Assembly: GCA_023667225.1 (NCBI GenBank)
Contig: JAMPAN010000014.1
Location: 1 to 36,607, forward strand
Direction of reading: 5' to 3'
DNA: 36,607 bases
Source: Oxalobacter formigenes
Lineage (GTDB): Bacteria > Pseudomonadota > Gammaproteobacteria > Burkholderiales > Burkholderiaceae_D
Within the stretch, counting starts at the first letter, position 1; every line of letters starts with the position of its first letter. A program made the translations under genes and the position numbers. Positions 9,124 to 17,124 of this stretch are shown here, piece after piece. A model generated the notes under the pieces. It made no database searches, was not told the DNA's origin, and saw only the letters and a program-made list of their open reading frames with translations.

Positions 9124-11937
9124 ATGACACTGAAACCATGGCGTGAAATTGCAGTACCGCATCCTGATGTGCAGGAAGGCAGGTTTATTCAGTCCGAATT
9201 TGCGGCTGATCTTTCCCGTGTTCATGCAGGGAATGCGAGTGAGGAATACCAAAATCCAGTGCGTTTTTTTCAGAGAACGTTTATTACGGAAGGTATGCGC
9301 CTATTGCTCGATTCGGTGGTGCGCCGCTTGTCCGGGAAGGGCGGCGATCCGGTAATCCAGTTGCAAACGGCATTCGGTGGCGGTAAAACGCATACGATTC
9401 TGGCTGTGTATCATCTGGCGCGGCATATTGTGCCGATCAGCGAAATGCAGGGTATTTCGCAGATTCTGGATGCCGCCAATATTACCCAGTTGCCCGATAC
9501 ACGCATTGCCGTTCTCGATGGCGTCAATTTGCTGGGGCTCGCCAGTAAGGCACGAGAATATGGGGATGTGACTGTGCATACCCTCTGGGGTGATCTGGCA
9601 TGGCAGTTGGGAGGCGAAACAGGTTATGCCTTTATCAAGGCAGCAGATGAGTCAGGAACGGCACCCGGAAAAGCTGAGTTGACAGAATTGATAGCAGCCT
9701 GCTCGCCGTGTGTCATCCTGATGGACGAACTGGTGCGTTATGTATCGCAGTTCGAGGAGAGCTGTCGTCTTTCGGGGGGGACGTATGATACGCAGTTGTC
9801 ATTCATTCAGGCGCTGACTGAAGCGATCAGCGGTGTTCCTACGGCTGTGTTGCTTGTTTCACTGCCTTATTCGGAAAGAGAGGCAGGCAGCCAGCAGGGA
9901 GTTCAGGCATTGCATTCTCTGGAACATTATTTTGCACGTGTTCAGAAGCTCTGGAAACCTGTCGCTACTGAGGAAGCATTTGAAATCGTGCGAAAGCGAT
10001 TGTTTTCCGATGTTACGGATGTGAATGCCATGCAGGCGGTTTGCCGTACTTACGCGGATTATTACCGGTCTCATGAGCATGATTTTCCTCGTGAAACGCA
10101 GGAGAGCGGTTATCTGGAGCGTCTAGTTCAGGCATATCCGATACATCCGGAGGTTTTCGATCGTCTCTACGAGGACTGGTCCACACTGGATAATTTCCAA
10201 CGTACTCGCGGTGTGCTGAAATTCATGGCGAAGATCATTCATCGTTTGTGGAAGGATGGTAATAATGATCCGATGATTATGCCTGGCAGTCTTCCGTTGA
10301 TGGACCCGGATACGCGTAATGAGGCAATTTATTATTTGCCGCAGGGCTGGGATCCGGTTATCGAGCGAGATGTCGATGGTGAATTGGCACAGACATGGGA
10401 AATTGAAAAAACAGATGCACGCCTAGGAAAAGTTCAGGCATGCAGAAGAACTGCACGGACGATTTTTCTGGGGAGTGCCCCAACAACACGCAACCAGCAA
10501 ATTCGTGGACTGGAAAAAGAACATATTCTTTTGGGAACTGCTTTGCCGGATCAGCCGCCAAGCCTGTTTGATGACTCATTGCGTCGTCTGTGCGACCGGT
10601 TGCATTATCTTAATTGTGCCAATAATCGCTTCTGGCTGGATACACGTCCGAATTTGCGCCGTGAAATGGAAGAACGGAAAAGACGTTTTACGGATGAAAT
10701 AGACGTGTTGCAGATGATCCAGAGGCAGATCCAGCGCAGTTTTTCCAGTATGCCTGCTATTCATGTCTTTACGGAAAGCGGTGATATTGCGGATGACTGG
10801 ACATTGCGGTTTGTCGTGTTGTCACCCGCTTTCCCGCACAGTAAAACAGGACAAAGTCTTGCAGAAAACAAAGCGCTGGAAATCCTCAAACAGCATGGTA
10901 ATCAGCCGCGTTACAAGCAAAATCGTTTGTTATTTATCGCTGCTGATGCAAACAATGTCAGCCGTTTGAAAGATCAGGCACGTACTTTGCTGGCATGGAA
11001 TACGATTATTTCGGATTACAAGGACGAGCGTATCGTTCTAGACAATCTGATGGCCAAACATGTAAGCGCTGAGAAAGAGAGGGCAGAGGACGCTTTCCGA
11101 CGCATGGTACGTGAGACATATTGCTGGTTGCTGGCACCAGTTCAGGAGGTGACGTCTGATAATCAACTGGCGGAAGTCTCTTGTGAGGTTTATCGGTTGA
11201 ATGCAGGTGAGCAGAATTGGTCGCAAGAAGTTAATCGTGTGTTGGACGAGAATGAACTAGTTATTTCGGAATGGGCTCCTGTCCATTTGGCAGGTATGTT
11301 GAAGTCATGGTTCTGGAAAGAAGGAATCGATGAGGTTAATGCTCTTCATGTCTGGCAGCAGAGTTGCCAACAACTGTATTTGCCAAGGCTAAAAGATGAT
11401 ACTGTATTTAGGAGAACCATTGCCAGCGGCGTAACCAGTACGGATTTCTTTGGTGTTGCACAGAGGAAGGAAGGCGATCGTTATTTAGGGTTTGTGTTCG
11501 GAAAGATGACATCGGTTTTTCTCGATCAATCCATGTTGCTGATTCGTCCGGACAAGGCGAGTGCTTATGCCAGGTCCATTGAACAATCGCAGACGGTTCC
11601 TTGCGTGCAGGCTGGCAGAATGTCCGCAGCTATGCAGGTTGATGGTGCAGTAAACGTTACAGGTGGCAACATTCTACCAGAGCGCGGTCAACATCCCATT
11701 AGCAAACATTTTTTTGCCAGTATCGAACTGGATTCTGTTCGTGCGAAATTGCAGTTTGCAGAAATTGTTGATGAGGTTGTTCAACAATTTACATCAAAGC
11801 TGAGTGTAAATGTGTCTGTTTCTGTGGAAATTGAGGCCAATACACCGGATGGGTTTGATGAGCAGACACAACGTGTCGTGATGGAAAATTGCCGGACGCT
11901 AGGATTCAGGAATGCTGAATTTGATGAGGATAATTAG
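9124..11937 (+). CDS. DUF499 P-loop ATPase (Hma-type defence ATPase)
   Basis: The 937-residue protein begins 12 bases after the methylase stop. The N-terminus has the DUF499 layout: [17 protein letters not shown], then Walker [12 protein letters not shown] (centred on residues 85-89), then Walker [13 protein letters not shown] with D201-E202. DUF499 proteins are large ATPases nearly always encoded beside DUF1156 methylases and an SNF2-type helicase in defence islands. Their mechanism is not established, so roles in DNA binding or energy coupling are inference. A run of seven G at 9774-9780, just after Walker B, keeps the frame but could be a slippage site. The gene appears intact. Confidence 0.88.
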   Translation: MTLKPWREIAVPHPDVQEGRFIQSEFAADLSRVHAGNASEEYQNPVRFFQRTFITEGMRLLLDSVVRRLSGKGGDPVIQLQTAFGGGKTHTILAVYHLARHIVPISEMQGISQILDAANITQLPDTRIAVLDGVNLLGLASKAREYGDVTVHTLWGDLAWQLGGETGYAFIKAADESGTAPGKAELTELIAACSPCVILMDELVRYVSQFEESCRLSGGTYDTQLSFIQALTEAISGVPTAVLLVSLPYSEREAGSQQGVQALHSLEHYFARVQKLWKPVATEEAFEIVRKRLFSDVTDVNAMQAVCRTYADYYRSHEHDFPRETQESGYLERLVQAYPIHPEVFDRLYEDWSTLDNFQRTRGVLKFMAKIIHRLWKDGNNDPMIMPGSLPLMDPDTRNEAIYYLPQGWDPVIERDVDGELAQTWEIEKTDARLGKVQACRRTARTIFLGSAPTTRNQQIRGLEKEHILLGTALPDQPPSLFDDSLRRLCDRLHYLNCANNRFWLDTRPNLRREMEERKRRFTDEIDVLQMIQRQIQRSFSSMPAIHVFTESGDIADDWTLRFVVLSPAFPHSKTGQSLAENKALEILKQHGNQPRYKQNRLLFIAADANNVSRLKDQARTLLAWNTIISDYKDERIVLDNLMAKHVSAEKERAEDAFRRMVRETYCWLLAPVQEVTSDNQLAEVSCEVYRLNAGEQNWSQEVNRVLDENELVISEWAPVHLAGMLKSWFWKEGIDEVNALHVWQQSCQQLYLPRLKDDTVFRRTIASGVTSTDFFGVAQRKEGDRYLGFVFGKMTSVFLDQSMLLIRPDKASAYARSIEQSQTVPCVQAGRMSAAMQVDGAVNVTGGNILPERGQHPISKHFFASIELDSVRAKLQFAEIVDEVVQQFTSKLSVNVSVSVEIEANTPDGFDEQTQRVVMENCRTLGFRNAEFDEDN

Positions 11938-11961
11938 GCGTTATATTAGGAGAGGCAAGTC

Positions 11962-13236
11962 ATGTATATCCATTCATTGGAGTTGACGCAGTTTCGAGGT
12001 GCCAGGAAGCTGTCGATAACGCTGGACAAAAAATTGAATGTTTTTGTTGGTATGAATGGTTCCGGGAAATCCAGTATTCTTGATGCCAGCGCGATTATGC
12101 TTTCATGGTTGGCTAATCGCATCAGAACGGTTAATGCATCAGGCAGACCGGTCTCGGAATTGGATATCACGAATGAAACATTATGGGCCAATCTGAAAAT
12201 TACTCTTGGCACAAAATGGGATAACTTCAGCTGGCATACAGTCAAGTATCGTTTGGGATATTCACGCAAGGATATGCTGATATCCAATCTTATGCAAGCG
12301 TCCAAGTGTGCTGAGCTTATCCAGAAAACCATTACGGAAAGCGAAGGCAACGCCAATATTCCTCTTTTTATATATTATCCTGTCAACCGGAGTGTTCTTG
12401 ATGTTCCGTTGCGGATTCGTAACAAGCATCGTTTTACGTTGCTTTCAGCTTATGATGATGCGTTGACCAGCGCAGCCAATTTCAGAACGTTTTTCGAGTG
12501 GTTCCGTGATCGAGAAGATCTGGAAAACGAGGAATGGAAACATTTTTCTCTGTTGCATGATGTCAATGAACCATCTGATCGTCAACTCAATGCAGTGCGT
12601 TGTGCATTGAAGTGCATGATGCCGGAATTTACGGATCTGACAGTCAGACGCAATCCATTGCGTATGGAGGTCAAAAAAGATGGAATGGTACTCAAGGTAA
12701 ATCAGTTGTCTGATGGTGAAAAGTGCCTGATGGCTATGGTTGGTGATTTAGCCAGAAGGATGGCAATAGCCAATCCTGCGCGCAATAATCCACTGGAAGG
12801 AGAGGGAGTCGTTTTGATTGACGAAATTGACCTCCATTTGCATCCGTTGTGGCAACGGAAAATTATTCCCGGATTACAGAAAACTTTTCCGAATTGCCAA
12901 TTTATCGTTTCAACGCATTCGCCTCATGTGATTACTCATGTGAGGCCAGAGTGTTTATTCTTGCTAGAGTTATCTCCAGAAGGGTTGACATGTTGCAAGC
13001 CTGAAGAATCCTATGGGAAAACATCAGAACGTATTCTTGAAGATTTGATGGGGCTAAAGACAACCCGTCCTGAAGAAATTAAGGCAGAATTTGATACATT
13101 ATTTGATCTGATTCAGGAAGGTAGAATTGAGGAAGCCAAAGAAAAGGTACAATCACTCAAAACCGAGATCGGAGCTGATCCGGAATTATCTAGGGCCAAA
13201 ACATTGATTACCCGGAAGGAACTGATTGGAAAATGA
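11962..13236 (+). CDS. SMC/RecF-type ABC ATPase, PtuA-like, partner of the downstream HNH nuclease
   Basis: A strong ribosome site (AGGAGAGG at 11948-11955) precedes the start, 24 bases after the DUF499 gene. The 424-residue protein has an ABC-type head: Walker A GMNGSGKS (30-37), signature LSDGEK (249-254), Walker B VVLIDEIDLHLHP (283-295) and the H-loop STHSPH (317-322). The segment between Walker A and the signature (about 60-240) is a family-specific insertion, too short for a long SMC coiled coil. Such ATPases pair with TIGR02646-type HNH proteins in Septu (PtuA/PtuB) and as retron effectors. Here it presumably senses or controls activation of the nuclease. Its C-terminus (about 350-424) is helical and charged. 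The PtuA identity rests on partner and layout, not on alignment. Confidence 0.85.
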   Translation: MYIHSLELTQFRGARKLSITLDKKLNVFVGMNGSGKSSILDASAIMLSWLANRIRTVNASGRPVSELDITNETLWANLKITLGTKWDNFSWHTVKYRLGYSRKDMLISNLMQASKCAELIQKTITESEGNANIPLFIYYPVNRSVLDVPLRIRNKHRFTLLSAYDDALTSAANFRTFFEWFRDREDLENEEWKHFSLLHDVNEPSDRQLNAVRCALKCMMPEFTDLTVRRNPLRMEVKKDGMVLKVNQLSDGEKCLMAMVGDLARRMAIANPARNNPLEGEGVVLIDEIDLHLHPLWQRKIIPGLQKTFPNCQFIVSTHSPHVITHVRPECLFLLELSPEGLTCCKPEESYGKTSERILEDLMGLKTTRPEEIKAEFDTLFDLIQEGRIEEAKEKVQSLKTEIGADPELSRAKTLITRKELIGK

Positions 13237-13862
13237 AACATATCATAAAAGGTGCGGAGCCTGAATGTCTAGCCCAATACCGCCAAGGAGCCAATAGAAA
13301 CTGGCAACCATCTTATGATGATTTAAGAAGCGATCAGAAAAATACTATCAAAAAAGCTTTGATGGTAGAACAGGGATATATCTGTTGTTATTGCGAACGA
13401 GAGCTTGAACAAGAAGATTCGCATATCGAGCATTTTATACCGCAAAGTCATTCCAGATGTGATCCGCTGGATTACAGCAATATGTTGTGTTCCTGTGTGA
13501 AAGAACGCAAAAAGGGGGATACGCTACATTGTGGCGTAAAAAAAGGTAATTGGTACGATGAGACATTATTGATTTCTCCGTTGGATTCGGATTGTGAGAA
13601 AAAATTCTTATATACGGATGATGGACGAATAAAACCCCGCGTAAAGAATGATGATGCAGCTAAAACAACTATTGAAAAACTTGGTCTAAATTGTCAGAAG
13701 CTTATCGAAGAAAGAAAAGAAGTGTTGGACGTGATGATAGACGATGACCTGACCGATGAGGAATTGGTTTCTTTCATTGATAAATATTTGGCAAAAAAGA
13801 ATGGCAAGTTTAACCAATTCTGGACAATGGTTTCTTCAAAAAGAACTGAATATTGTAAATAG
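13233..13862 (+). CDS. ptuB: HNH endonuclease, PtuB-like (TIGR02646 type)
   Basis: The ATG overlaps the stop of the ATPase gene by four bases (ATGA), which is typical of translationally coupled partners. The 209-residue protein has CCYCERE (51-57), then HIEHF (64-68) as the His-Glu-His core, then YSNMLCSC (81-88) with the HNH Asn and a further Cys pair, and HCGVKKGNW further on. This is the arrangement of TIGR02646 proteins, the nuclease partner in Septu and in retron Ec78. The Cys residues probably hold a structural zinc. It is expected to cut nucleic acid when released or triggered by the ATPase. Key residues look intact. Confidence 0.85.
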   Translation: MKHIIKGAEPECLAQYRQGANRNWQPSYDDLRSDQKNTIKKALMVEQGYICCYCERELEQEDSHIEHFIPQSHSRCDPLDYSNMLCSCVKERKKGDTLHCGVKKGNWYDETLLISPLDSDCEKKFLYTDDGRIKPRVKNDDAAKTTIEKLGLNCQKLIEERKEVLDVMIDDDLTDEELVSFIDKYLAKKNGKFNQFWTMVSSKRTEYCK

Positions 13863-13938
13863 GGTTCGGGAGTTTTGGGTAGTTTCTTTGTTAAAGTGTA
13901 TCCCGATCAAAGCTACTTTTGATTACTTAGAACTAAAA

Positions 13939-14049
13939 TCAGAAGGAGAAATCTGCAACTGGATCAATGTTGCTACCAGAACCTAAAACTATCAGTGGGC
14001 CCTCTGCTAGATATTTTTGGAGTAAACTTGTACATTCACTCCATTCCAT
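13939..14049 (-). pseudogene. N-terminal stub resembling a SIR2-domain protein
   Basis: On the minus strand a strong ribosome site (AAAGGAGGAG) precedes an ATG at 14049 that opens only 36 codons: MEWSECTSLLQKYLAEG, then PLIVLGSGSN, then divergent sequence and TGA. An N-terminal helix followed by a hydrophobic strand and a GSG(A/C)S-like loop is how many bacterial SIR2-like (NAD-binding) defence proteins begin. The remaining 250 or more residues are missing. It converges on the ptuB-like gene. The call relies on about 30 residues and could be chance, but the excellent ribosome site argues that a real gene once started here. Confidence 0.4.
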
Positions 14050-14159
14050 AGATTCTCCTCCTTTTTTTCTCAATCCTAGGTTGTAATATACACCTTCATT
14101 GAGAACACCTCAAAATATACAACAATGTAGCATCTTCCCCATTCTTTAGCAGGCGATAA

Positions 14160-14828
14160 TCAACCCGCTCGCCTTCGATACTTCACCCCAAAATTCCTCT
14201 CGCCACGTTGAGAAATATAGCCTATCAGCTCATCATGCTTACTCAGATACGCCGCCATATGCCTCAGACCCTCCCTTGCGAGGGCATCATCACGATGAAT
14301 CACACCAAGAGCAGGCGAGTAGTAGGAATCTTTTTGAAGATTACAGACAAAGCCAGAGCCTGAGCGTGATACCTGGCTATAACTATCCTGTATGCCGAAA
14401 GCATTCGTAGCCACAGCCTCCTCCCATAGACGCTTAACCTCCAGAGCAAAATAATCATCCTTGCAATACCTTGACCCATCGTAGGAAAGCAGCAAATAGA
14501 AATGCGTTCCCCTCTCATGACCATACTCCAGCTTCCAGATATAACCCAAATAATCCTGCAACCTGGGATGACAGTCTATCCGACACCACAACCCCTCAAA
14601 ATCGTGCATAGCATCAACCCTTGGGATATCAACAACAGGCCGTTCATACCAGAGAACCACCTTGACCATCATCAGCCTGGCCTTTCCTGAAAAGAGATCA
14701 TTAAGATGCCGGGTAGCTGAAGCCAGGCGCTTATCAGCAGCACGCCTTTTACTATCAGCAAGCGGATCATTTTGATAATCAAAAGATGCAACATGGTCAT
14801 AACCTGAAGACAGATAAGAAGAGTTCAT
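14160..14828 (-). CDS. YagK/YfjJ C-terminal domain protein, inovirus Gp2-like
   Basis: The open frame extends to 14978, but ATG 14828 with an AAAGGA site upstream and the family-like beginning MNSSYLSSGYDHVASF is the better start, giving 222 residues. Landmarks are MMVKVVLWYERP, WCRIDCHPRLQDYLGYIWKL, YGHERGTHFYLLLSYDG, SRSGSGFV and MAAYLSKHDELI. The HFYLL strand with nearby aromatic and Tyr residues is typical of the YfjJ / inovirus Gp2 family, found in filamentous prophages and P4-like satellites and thought to relate to replication initiation. It lies downstream of an alpA remnant on the same strand, as expected in a satellite element. Intact. Confidence 0.75.
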   Translation of the reverse strand: MNSSYLSSGYDHVASFDYQNDPLADSKRRAADKRLASATRHLNDLFSGKARLMMVKVVLWYERPVVDIPRVDAMHDFEGLWCRIDCHPRLQDYLGYIWKLEYGHERGTHFYLLLSYDGSRYCKDDYFALEVKRLWEEAVATNAFGIQDSYSQVSRSGSGFVCNLQKDSYYSPALGVIHRDDALAREGLRHMAAYLSKHDELIGYISQRGERNFGVKYRRRAG

Positions 14829-15186
14829 AAGAGCAATCCTTTCTTGAAAACAAAAGAAACCAACCCATCCTGACCTGCGGGTGAAGCATGAACAGGAACA
14901 ACCCTTATCAGAGGGCATATGTGGATGCCACAGAGAGCAATACACTAAAGAGATACTTCCAAGAGATCGTTTTGCCAACGAATATCAAGCAACAGCCATT
15001 ATTCGTGAGAAGACATATACTTAAATTAAAATTAAATGAGAAGACATATACTTAAATTAAAAGTAATATATCCTCTTCATCAGGATGCTTTAATGGGTTG
15101 GAACGATAGAAAAATCTCAAGGAGTATGTGGGGTATATTCGGTGAGATATTTCTCATACCATATGAAAATTTGGTTCCGGAAATCT
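14829..15186. other. Intergenic region of a decayed mobile element
   Basis: This 358-base AT-rich stretch lies between the Gp2-like gene and the alpA terminator. It holds two tandem 26-base repeats (15006-15062) and no open frame that I recognise. It may contain the promoter for the minus-strand Gp2-like gene. Confidence 0.45.
15006..15062. repeat. Two direct repeats of 26 bases, 31-base period
   Basis: The unit TGAGAAGACATATACTTAAA plus TTAAAA occurs at 15006-15031 and again, perfectly, at 15037-15062. It lies about 180 bases upstream of the start of the Gp2-like gene. The spacing of about three helical turns would suit iteron-like or regulator binding sites; simple duplication is equally possible. 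Confidence 0.75.
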
Positions 15187-15225
15187 AAAAAAGAACTACA
15201 AGCCACATCATGTGGCCTGTAGTTC
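15187..15225 (-). terminator. Rho-independent terminator for the alpA remnant
   Basis: Read on the minus strand, a 16-base-pair stem (GAACTACAGGCCACAT with ATGTGGCTTGTAGTTC, one G-U pair) is followed directly by six T residues. It ends 8 bases past the stop codon of the AlpA-like pseudogene. Confidence 0.85.
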
Positions 15226-15232
15226 AAGAGAA

Positions 15233-15425
15233 TCAGTTCTTTTCAAGAGAGTCAATCCATTCCTGCATTTGCCATTTTCGGAAACCTATCCGATTGCTGG
15301 AGAGACTAATCTGTGAAGGGAATGAAGGATCGAATTGACGATGTTCCTTGTTCATTTTATTATATATCGTCTATCTGGAAGGATTGTTATTTCAATAACC
15401 GCTTTTATTGTGATAATAGATTCAT
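15233..15425 (-). pseudogene. alpA: AlpA-family excisionase/regulator, broken
   Basis: The minus strand from ATG 15425 (AAAGAGGAG upstream) can be read across frames as an AlpA-type winged HTH: ESIITIKAVIEIT, then SR(stop)TIYNKM where the family has LSRSTIY, then FDPSFPSQISLSSNRIGFRK and WQMQEWIDSLEKN before TGA at 15233-15235. One frame change and one in-frame TAG (from a likely Ser codon) break it. AlpA proteins control excision or late genes of P4-like satellites, and one upstream of a YfjJ/Gp2 gene is typical. A downstream ATG would give only the 39-residue tail. Confidence 0.75.
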
Positions 15426-16084
15426 TTATTCTCCTCTTTGTCTTAATAAGAGACACGAAGTTCGCGACACTTCCTGCCTCCAGGTTTCAGAATCAGATCT
15501 GATGGAGTGATTCTGAATTCACTGAGGCCTCAAAAAAGGCAAAAGATAGACGCCGATGCTTACTTGCACCAGATATTGGGCAGCCTGGAGTCTGGATGTT
15601 GGACGGATGAAGACATGTGGCAATCTGGAGTCGGAAAAAATGTTTGCTGTGAATGGTGATACTGTAATGATGCAAGACAGGAAGGGGAGAAGCTGTCCAG
15701 GTCATATCGGAAGCTCATGGCGGCTTCTTGCTTGCCTGAGCAGGGTGAGTAATGATCAAACCGGCTGCCGTAAATTCTGCCAGGAGTTTCCCGGATTCAG
15801 GCAGGAGCACTAGCAGTACATCATTCAGTTTCCCGTATTGGTACTCTTATCCAGCCAGAGTGGAGTGGATGCTGGAGGGTTTGGGCAAAGATTTTTGCTG
15901 GCATAATTATCACCAAAGCTGTTTGCATGGAGGCATCATGACATTACGGCTTGCTGCCAGTGAGGCTATTGCGGCAGGTGAAACGGATGACGGTATATTT
16001 GACGGTATATGGAAAAAATGAAATGCAAGGAACGTTTATCCGTGCGGGTTTCACGATGGTATTAGAATCCCTTCCTCCACAACG
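15426..16084. other. Degraded stretch, no recognisable gene
   Basis: Several short plus-strand frames occur. In different frames I can read DAYLHQILGSLESG and EKLSRSYRKLMAAS, which have the composition of real protein and are probably coding remnants. I cannot name a family. No RNA gene, CRISPR repeat or complete integrase is visible. Confidence 0.4.
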
Positions 16085-16087
16085 TCC

Positions 16088-16130
16088 AAAAACCCGTGTA
16101 AAACCAAGAGGTTACGCGGGTTTTTTGTTT
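16088..16130 (+). terminator. Terminator-like hairpin within scar 1
   Basis: The arm AAAACCCGTGTAA pairs with TTACGCGGGTTTT (one mismatch) around a 9-base loop and runs into TTTTTTGTTTT. The shape is that of a rho-independent terminator. Weaker hairpins sit at the same place in scars 2 and 3. Confidence 0.65.
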
Positions 16131-16233
16131 TATGGCGTTTCATGTCGTCCATTGGCATCCGGCAAACTAGGGGGCACGATTTCGTAAAAATGTCCCTTGG
16201 GCAAAAACAGAGATTCCCAAAAAGGAGGAAAGC

Positions 16234-16333
16234 ATGGGGAGTCATCAGGCTGCTGACAGCCATCCAGGTAAAAAACGCCAGGCCCAAAGAAAAGCACTAC
16301 AAACTTTTTGATGGAGGCGGCCTGTCAATCTGA
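16234..16333 (+). pseudogene. Tyrosine integrase N-terminal fragment (copy 1)
   Basis: A perfect ribosome site (AAAGGAGG) precedes ATG 16234. After a small indel the frame reads LLTAIQVKNARPKEKHYKLF, then DGGGLSI, then stop. This is the DUF4102-type arm-binding N-terminus of P4-family integrases (family landmark VKNAKPKEKPYKLxDGGGLYL). About 25-30 of some 400 residues remain. The catalytic domain is missing. Confidence 0.75.
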
Positions 16334-16510
16334 GAAAAGCTACCGTTATTCCCCCAGAGAGAATCCCCCGTATAGACAAAGTAGCATAACCCCACAGACA
16401 AAAAAAGAAGAGAGCACCTATTGCCTTATTTGTACTAGTTCAGACTAAATCGTACAGGCAGAACATAACCTGAAAAAACCGACAGATACCACAGTATAAC
16501 TTCTTCTTTT

Positions 16511-16554
16511 TTGCCATGTCGTGTCTTTTTTTGTACAGTAAGAAAATCTTACTG
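16511..16554 (+). promoter_or_regulatory. Promoter with palindromic operator for the AbrB-type antitoxin
   Basis: TTGCCA (16511-16516) and TACAGT (16534-16539) are spaced by 17 bases, a plausible sigma-70 promoter. An exact inverted repeat CAGTAAGA-AAA-TCTTACTG (16536-16554) overlaps the -10 and ends just before the ribosome site. A palindrome placed like this is the usual autoregulatory site of antitoxin operons. Confidence 0.6.
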
Positions 16555-16565
16555 AAGGGGGTACT

Positions 16566-16838
16566 ATGGATACACAGGTTTTGACGGTTTCATCCAAAGG
16601 GAAGATTTTACTTCCTGCCGAAATGCGCAGGAAAATGGCGATCAGTACAGGCGATAAGCTGGTTGCATATGCAAACGGGGATACGATTATGCTCAAGACG
16701 TTGAAGCTGCCTTCGGTGGAGGAATGCAAGGCTGCATGGGATGAGGCACAGCAGTGGGCTGCTTCTGTCGGGTACAAAGAAGGAGACGTGAATACCATTG
16801 TCAAGGAATACCGCAAAAAGAAGCGCGAGCAGGCATGA
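16566..16838 (+). CDS. AbrB/MazE/SpoVT-type antitoxin
   Basis: The 90-residue protein opens with the swapped-hairpin DNA-binding domain (VLTVSSKGKILLPAEMRRKM, then GDKLVAYANGDTIMLK, residues 6-46). A short charged tail follows (AAWDEAQQWAASVGY to EYRKKKREQA), as in antitoxins that use the tail to bind a toxin. GAAGGGGG provides the ribosome site. The next start codon overlaps its stop (ATGA), where a PIN-type toxin gene would be expected, but that frame is only 13 codons long. It is therefore probably an orphan antitoxin repressing its own palindromic operator. Intact. Confidence 0.85.
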   Translation: MDTQVLTVSSKGKILLPAEMRRKMAISTGDKLVAYANGDTIMLKTLKLPSVEECKAAWDEAQQWAASVGYKEGDVNTIVKEYRKKKREQA

Positions 16839-16876
16839 AAATCGTTATTGAGGGAATACTGGCTCAATCAGGTTGA
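16835..16876 (+). pseudogene. Stub of the antitoxin's toxin gene
   Basis: The ATG overlaps the antitoxin stop by four bases and encodes MKIVIEGILAQSG before TGA. PIN-domain toxins often begin MKIVIDTN, so the first five codons may be the start of such a gene, with the rest deleted. Short evidence, but the overlapping start is typical of a toxin partner. Confidence 0.4.
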
Positions 16877-16887
16877 AAGGTAAATAA

Positions 16888-17124
16888 ATGAAAGAGTATA
16901 AAAAGTTGATAATAACTGCAATAGCTACTGTAGGAGGGTTGCTGGTTGTTGTATTTGTTTTATTCCTCATCAAGTTGTTTGTGGATAAAAATGAAGATTT
17001 GAGGGAACGTAAAATTAAGCAGTATTCCAATTGTGTTATGACTCTTTACAAATCAACCGGCGAAAATAATTTGAACATCAATATCAATAAGAAGTGTTCT
17101 GAACTGGTTGGCATCAATGAGTAA
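16888..17124 (+). CDS. Small single-span membrane protein, unknown function
   Basis: The 78-residue product starts 11 bases after the toxin stub, with GAAAGG upstream. Residues 8-31 (IITAIATVGGLLVVVFVLFL plus following residues) form one clear membrane segment preceded by lysines. The ~45-residue tail is charged and Asn-rich and contains two Cys (NCVMTL and KCSEL). The hydrophobic helix near the N-terminus has no lipobox or obvious cleavage site, so an N-in anchored protein with an external tail is likely. Family not recognised. It sits between integration scars and is probably cargo of a lost element. Confidence 0.55.
   Translation: MKEYKKLIITAIATVGGLLVVVFVLFLIKLFVDKNEDLRERKIKQYSNCVMTLYKSTGENNLNININKKCSELVGINE

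Larger units (their letters stand above)
16085..16333 (+). repeat. Integration scar 1: attachment-like hairpin plus broken integrase start
   Basis: This segment is repeated in diverged form at 17600-17875. Shared blocks, in order, are a CCGTGTAAAA hairpin, a TTTTTTGTTT run followed by a GCGTTT region, GGCACGATTT, CCCAAAAAGGAGGA, and an integrase-like start GCATGGGGA. The immediately preceding TTAGAATCCCTTCCTCCA resembles the 3' end of a tRNA, although no complete tRNA is present. This organisation (attachment site followed by an outward-reading integrase) is that of elements using P4-type tyrosine recombinases. Confidence 0.6.

Noticed and set aside
2698-11937. DISARM system
   Set aside because: The helicase is DrmD-like and a methylase is present, but DrmB (DUF1998) and DrmC (phospholipase D) are absent and a DUF499 ATPase takes their place.
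2698-11937. BREX or type I restriction system
   Set aside because: No PglZ, BrxC-type gene, specificity subunit or HsdR-like nuclease is visible.
14829-14978. Extended N-terminus of the Gp2-like gene to 14978
   Set aside because: The extra 50 residues are Cys- and Trp-rich without family resemblance; ATG 14828 has a better ribosome site.
15006-15062. CRISPR array
   Set aside because: Only two units with a 5-base spacer; no spacers of 25-40 bases and no cas genes.
15313-15510. Plus-strand 65-codon frame
   Set aside because: It is the antisense shadow of the alpA pseudogene and has no family resemblance.
16060-16085. tRNA gene at scar 1
   Set aside because: Only a 3'-end-like string is present; upstream sequence does not form D, anticodon or acceptor stems.
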